This document shows, piece by piece, positions 63,440 to 64,000 of a DNA stretch of 64,000 nt. The stretch is from assembly GCA_947488435.1 (NCBI GenBank), contig CANKZG010000001.1:186001-250000 (forward strand), in the 5' to 3' direction. How positions within the stretch are numbered: position 1 is the first letter of the stretch; each line of letters begins with the position of its first letter. Below the pieces are notes generated by a model. That model made no database searches. It saw only the letters and a list, made by a program, of their open reading frames with translations, and had not been told where the DNA came from. A program made the translations under genes and the position numbers. Source of the stretch: an uncultured Flavobacteriaceae bacterium (GTDB lineage: Bacteria; Bacteroidota; Bacteroidia; Flavobacteriales; Flavobacteriaceae).

Positions 63440-64000
63440 GCACCATAAAAGAACTACTTACTACTGAGGCTATCGAACTCTTAAAGGAGCTTATCATCTC
63501 CCCTTCTCTTTCAAAACAAGAAACAGAAACTGCATTAAAAATTGAAGCTTGGTTTAAAAAATATAATATTCCTTTTAAACGTCAACAAAACAACGTTTAT
63601 GCATTTAACAAGCACTTTGATGCAAATAAACCTACCCTATTATTAAACTCACACCATGACACGGTAAAACCAAATGCGGCATATACAAAAGACCCTTTTA
63701 ATGCTCATATTGAAAATGATAAATTATATGGGTTAGGTAGCAATGATGCCGGAGGCTGTCTAGTATCATTAATAGCTACTTTTACCTATTTTTATCCTTC
63801 TGAAGACTTAAATCATAATATTGTTTTAGTAGCTTCAGCCGAGGAGGAAACTTCAGGTCCTAATGGACTAAACAGTGTGCTCCCTAATCTACCTCCAATA
63901 GCTGTAGCGATCGTGGGAGAACCAACTTTGATGCAATTAGCTATTGCTGAAAAAGGACTTGTAGTTTTCGATGCTGAAGTATCTGGAACCCCGTCTCACG
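63436..64000 (+). CDS. argE: M20-family deacylase, probable acyl-ornithine/citrulline deacylase (partial)
   Basis: The first 188 residues are present and the gene runs off the window. Zinc-ligand motifs of M20 peptidases occur in order: 'NSHHDTVKP' (His, Asp), 'GLGSNDAGGCLVSL' (bridging Asp), 'ASAEEETSG' (catalytic Glu and ligand Glu) and 'IVGEPTLMQ'. With an ArgF' pathway the substrate is expected to be an N-acylcitrulline, released to citrulline for ArgG. The ATG overlaps the argB stop by 4 bases. Confidence 0.88.
   Translation, partial: MSTIKELLTTEAIELLKELIISPSLSKQETETALKIEAWFKKYNIPFKRQQNNVYAFNKHFDANKPTLLLNSHHDTVKPNAAYTKDPFNAHIENDKLYGLGSNDAGGCLVSLIATFTYFYPSEDLNHNIVLVASAEEETSGPNGLNSVLPNLPPIAVAIVGEPTLMQLAIAEKGLVVFDAEVSGTPSH

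Overview
The window is a stretch of an AT-rich chromosome of a Bacteroidota bacterium, almost certainly family Flavobacteriaceae. The evidence is the gene set: mreCD-mrdA-rodA, lpxB next to a C40 peptidase and comEC, a GYDIA-type GHMP kinase beside class II HMG-CoA reductase, coaX with lptC, an ArgF'-type carbamoyltransferase, and arsenosugar-type glycosyltransferases. Promoters also fit the Bacteroidota consensus (TTTG, about 20 bases, TAnnTTTG), and many genes start without an evident Shine-Dalgarno sequence. I see no prophage, insertion sequence, integrase or CRISPR array.

Layout. 1-4265: end of the rod-shape operon (mreC partial, mreD, mrdA, rodA). 4262-9384: exported nuclease, cupin, arylsulfotransferase-like lipoprotein and tail-specific protease. 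9385-9890: a 506-base non-coding gap holding a promoter and a possible structured RNA. 9891-13897: small membrane protein, lpxB, C40 peptidase, comEC. 13901-17612: peptide utilisation (POT transporter, DPP-IV). 17780-20016: mevalonate-pathway pair. 20067-27836 (minus): seven-gene envelope cluster (coaX, outer-membrane protein, TPR protein, lptC, small membrane protein, CNNM/CorC protein, PpiD). 27937-28009: tRNA-Phe.

28109-33589 is accessory: an orphan gene, exported nucleoside hydrolase, methylthioribose-kinase-like kinase, lipoprotein ADP-ribosylglycohydrolase-fold protein and GH32 fructan hydrolase. 33719-38553 resembles the flavobacterial arsenosugar locus (rhodanese, TIGR04282 transferase, purine nucleoside phosphorylase, ArsM-like methyltransferase, DUF547 protein, TIGR04283 glycosyltransferase), but no radical SAM ArsS is present. 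38613-47519 holds envelope proteins, an amidase, a GH5_12-like enzyme otherwise best known from fungi, an Omp85 barrel, a GH113-like enzyme and a second DUF547 protein. 47756-54773 is a six-gene operon joining a flavin oxidoreductase and a polyferredoxin-like membrane protein to a MORN-type protein and three glycosyltransferases. Its 5' region shares an element with the divergent DUF547 gene.

54805-64000 is one long arginine plus proline operon: GNAT transferase, argG, argC, proC, argD, proA, proB, argF', argB, argE (cut by the window end). It is preceded by a 28-codon leader ORF ending in Pro-Val-Arg-Arg-Arg-Arg-Pro and followed by overlapping hairpins, a strong candidate for attenuation sensing both end products. 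The carbamoyltransferase has Ser at the acyl-specificity position, which points to succinylated intermediates.
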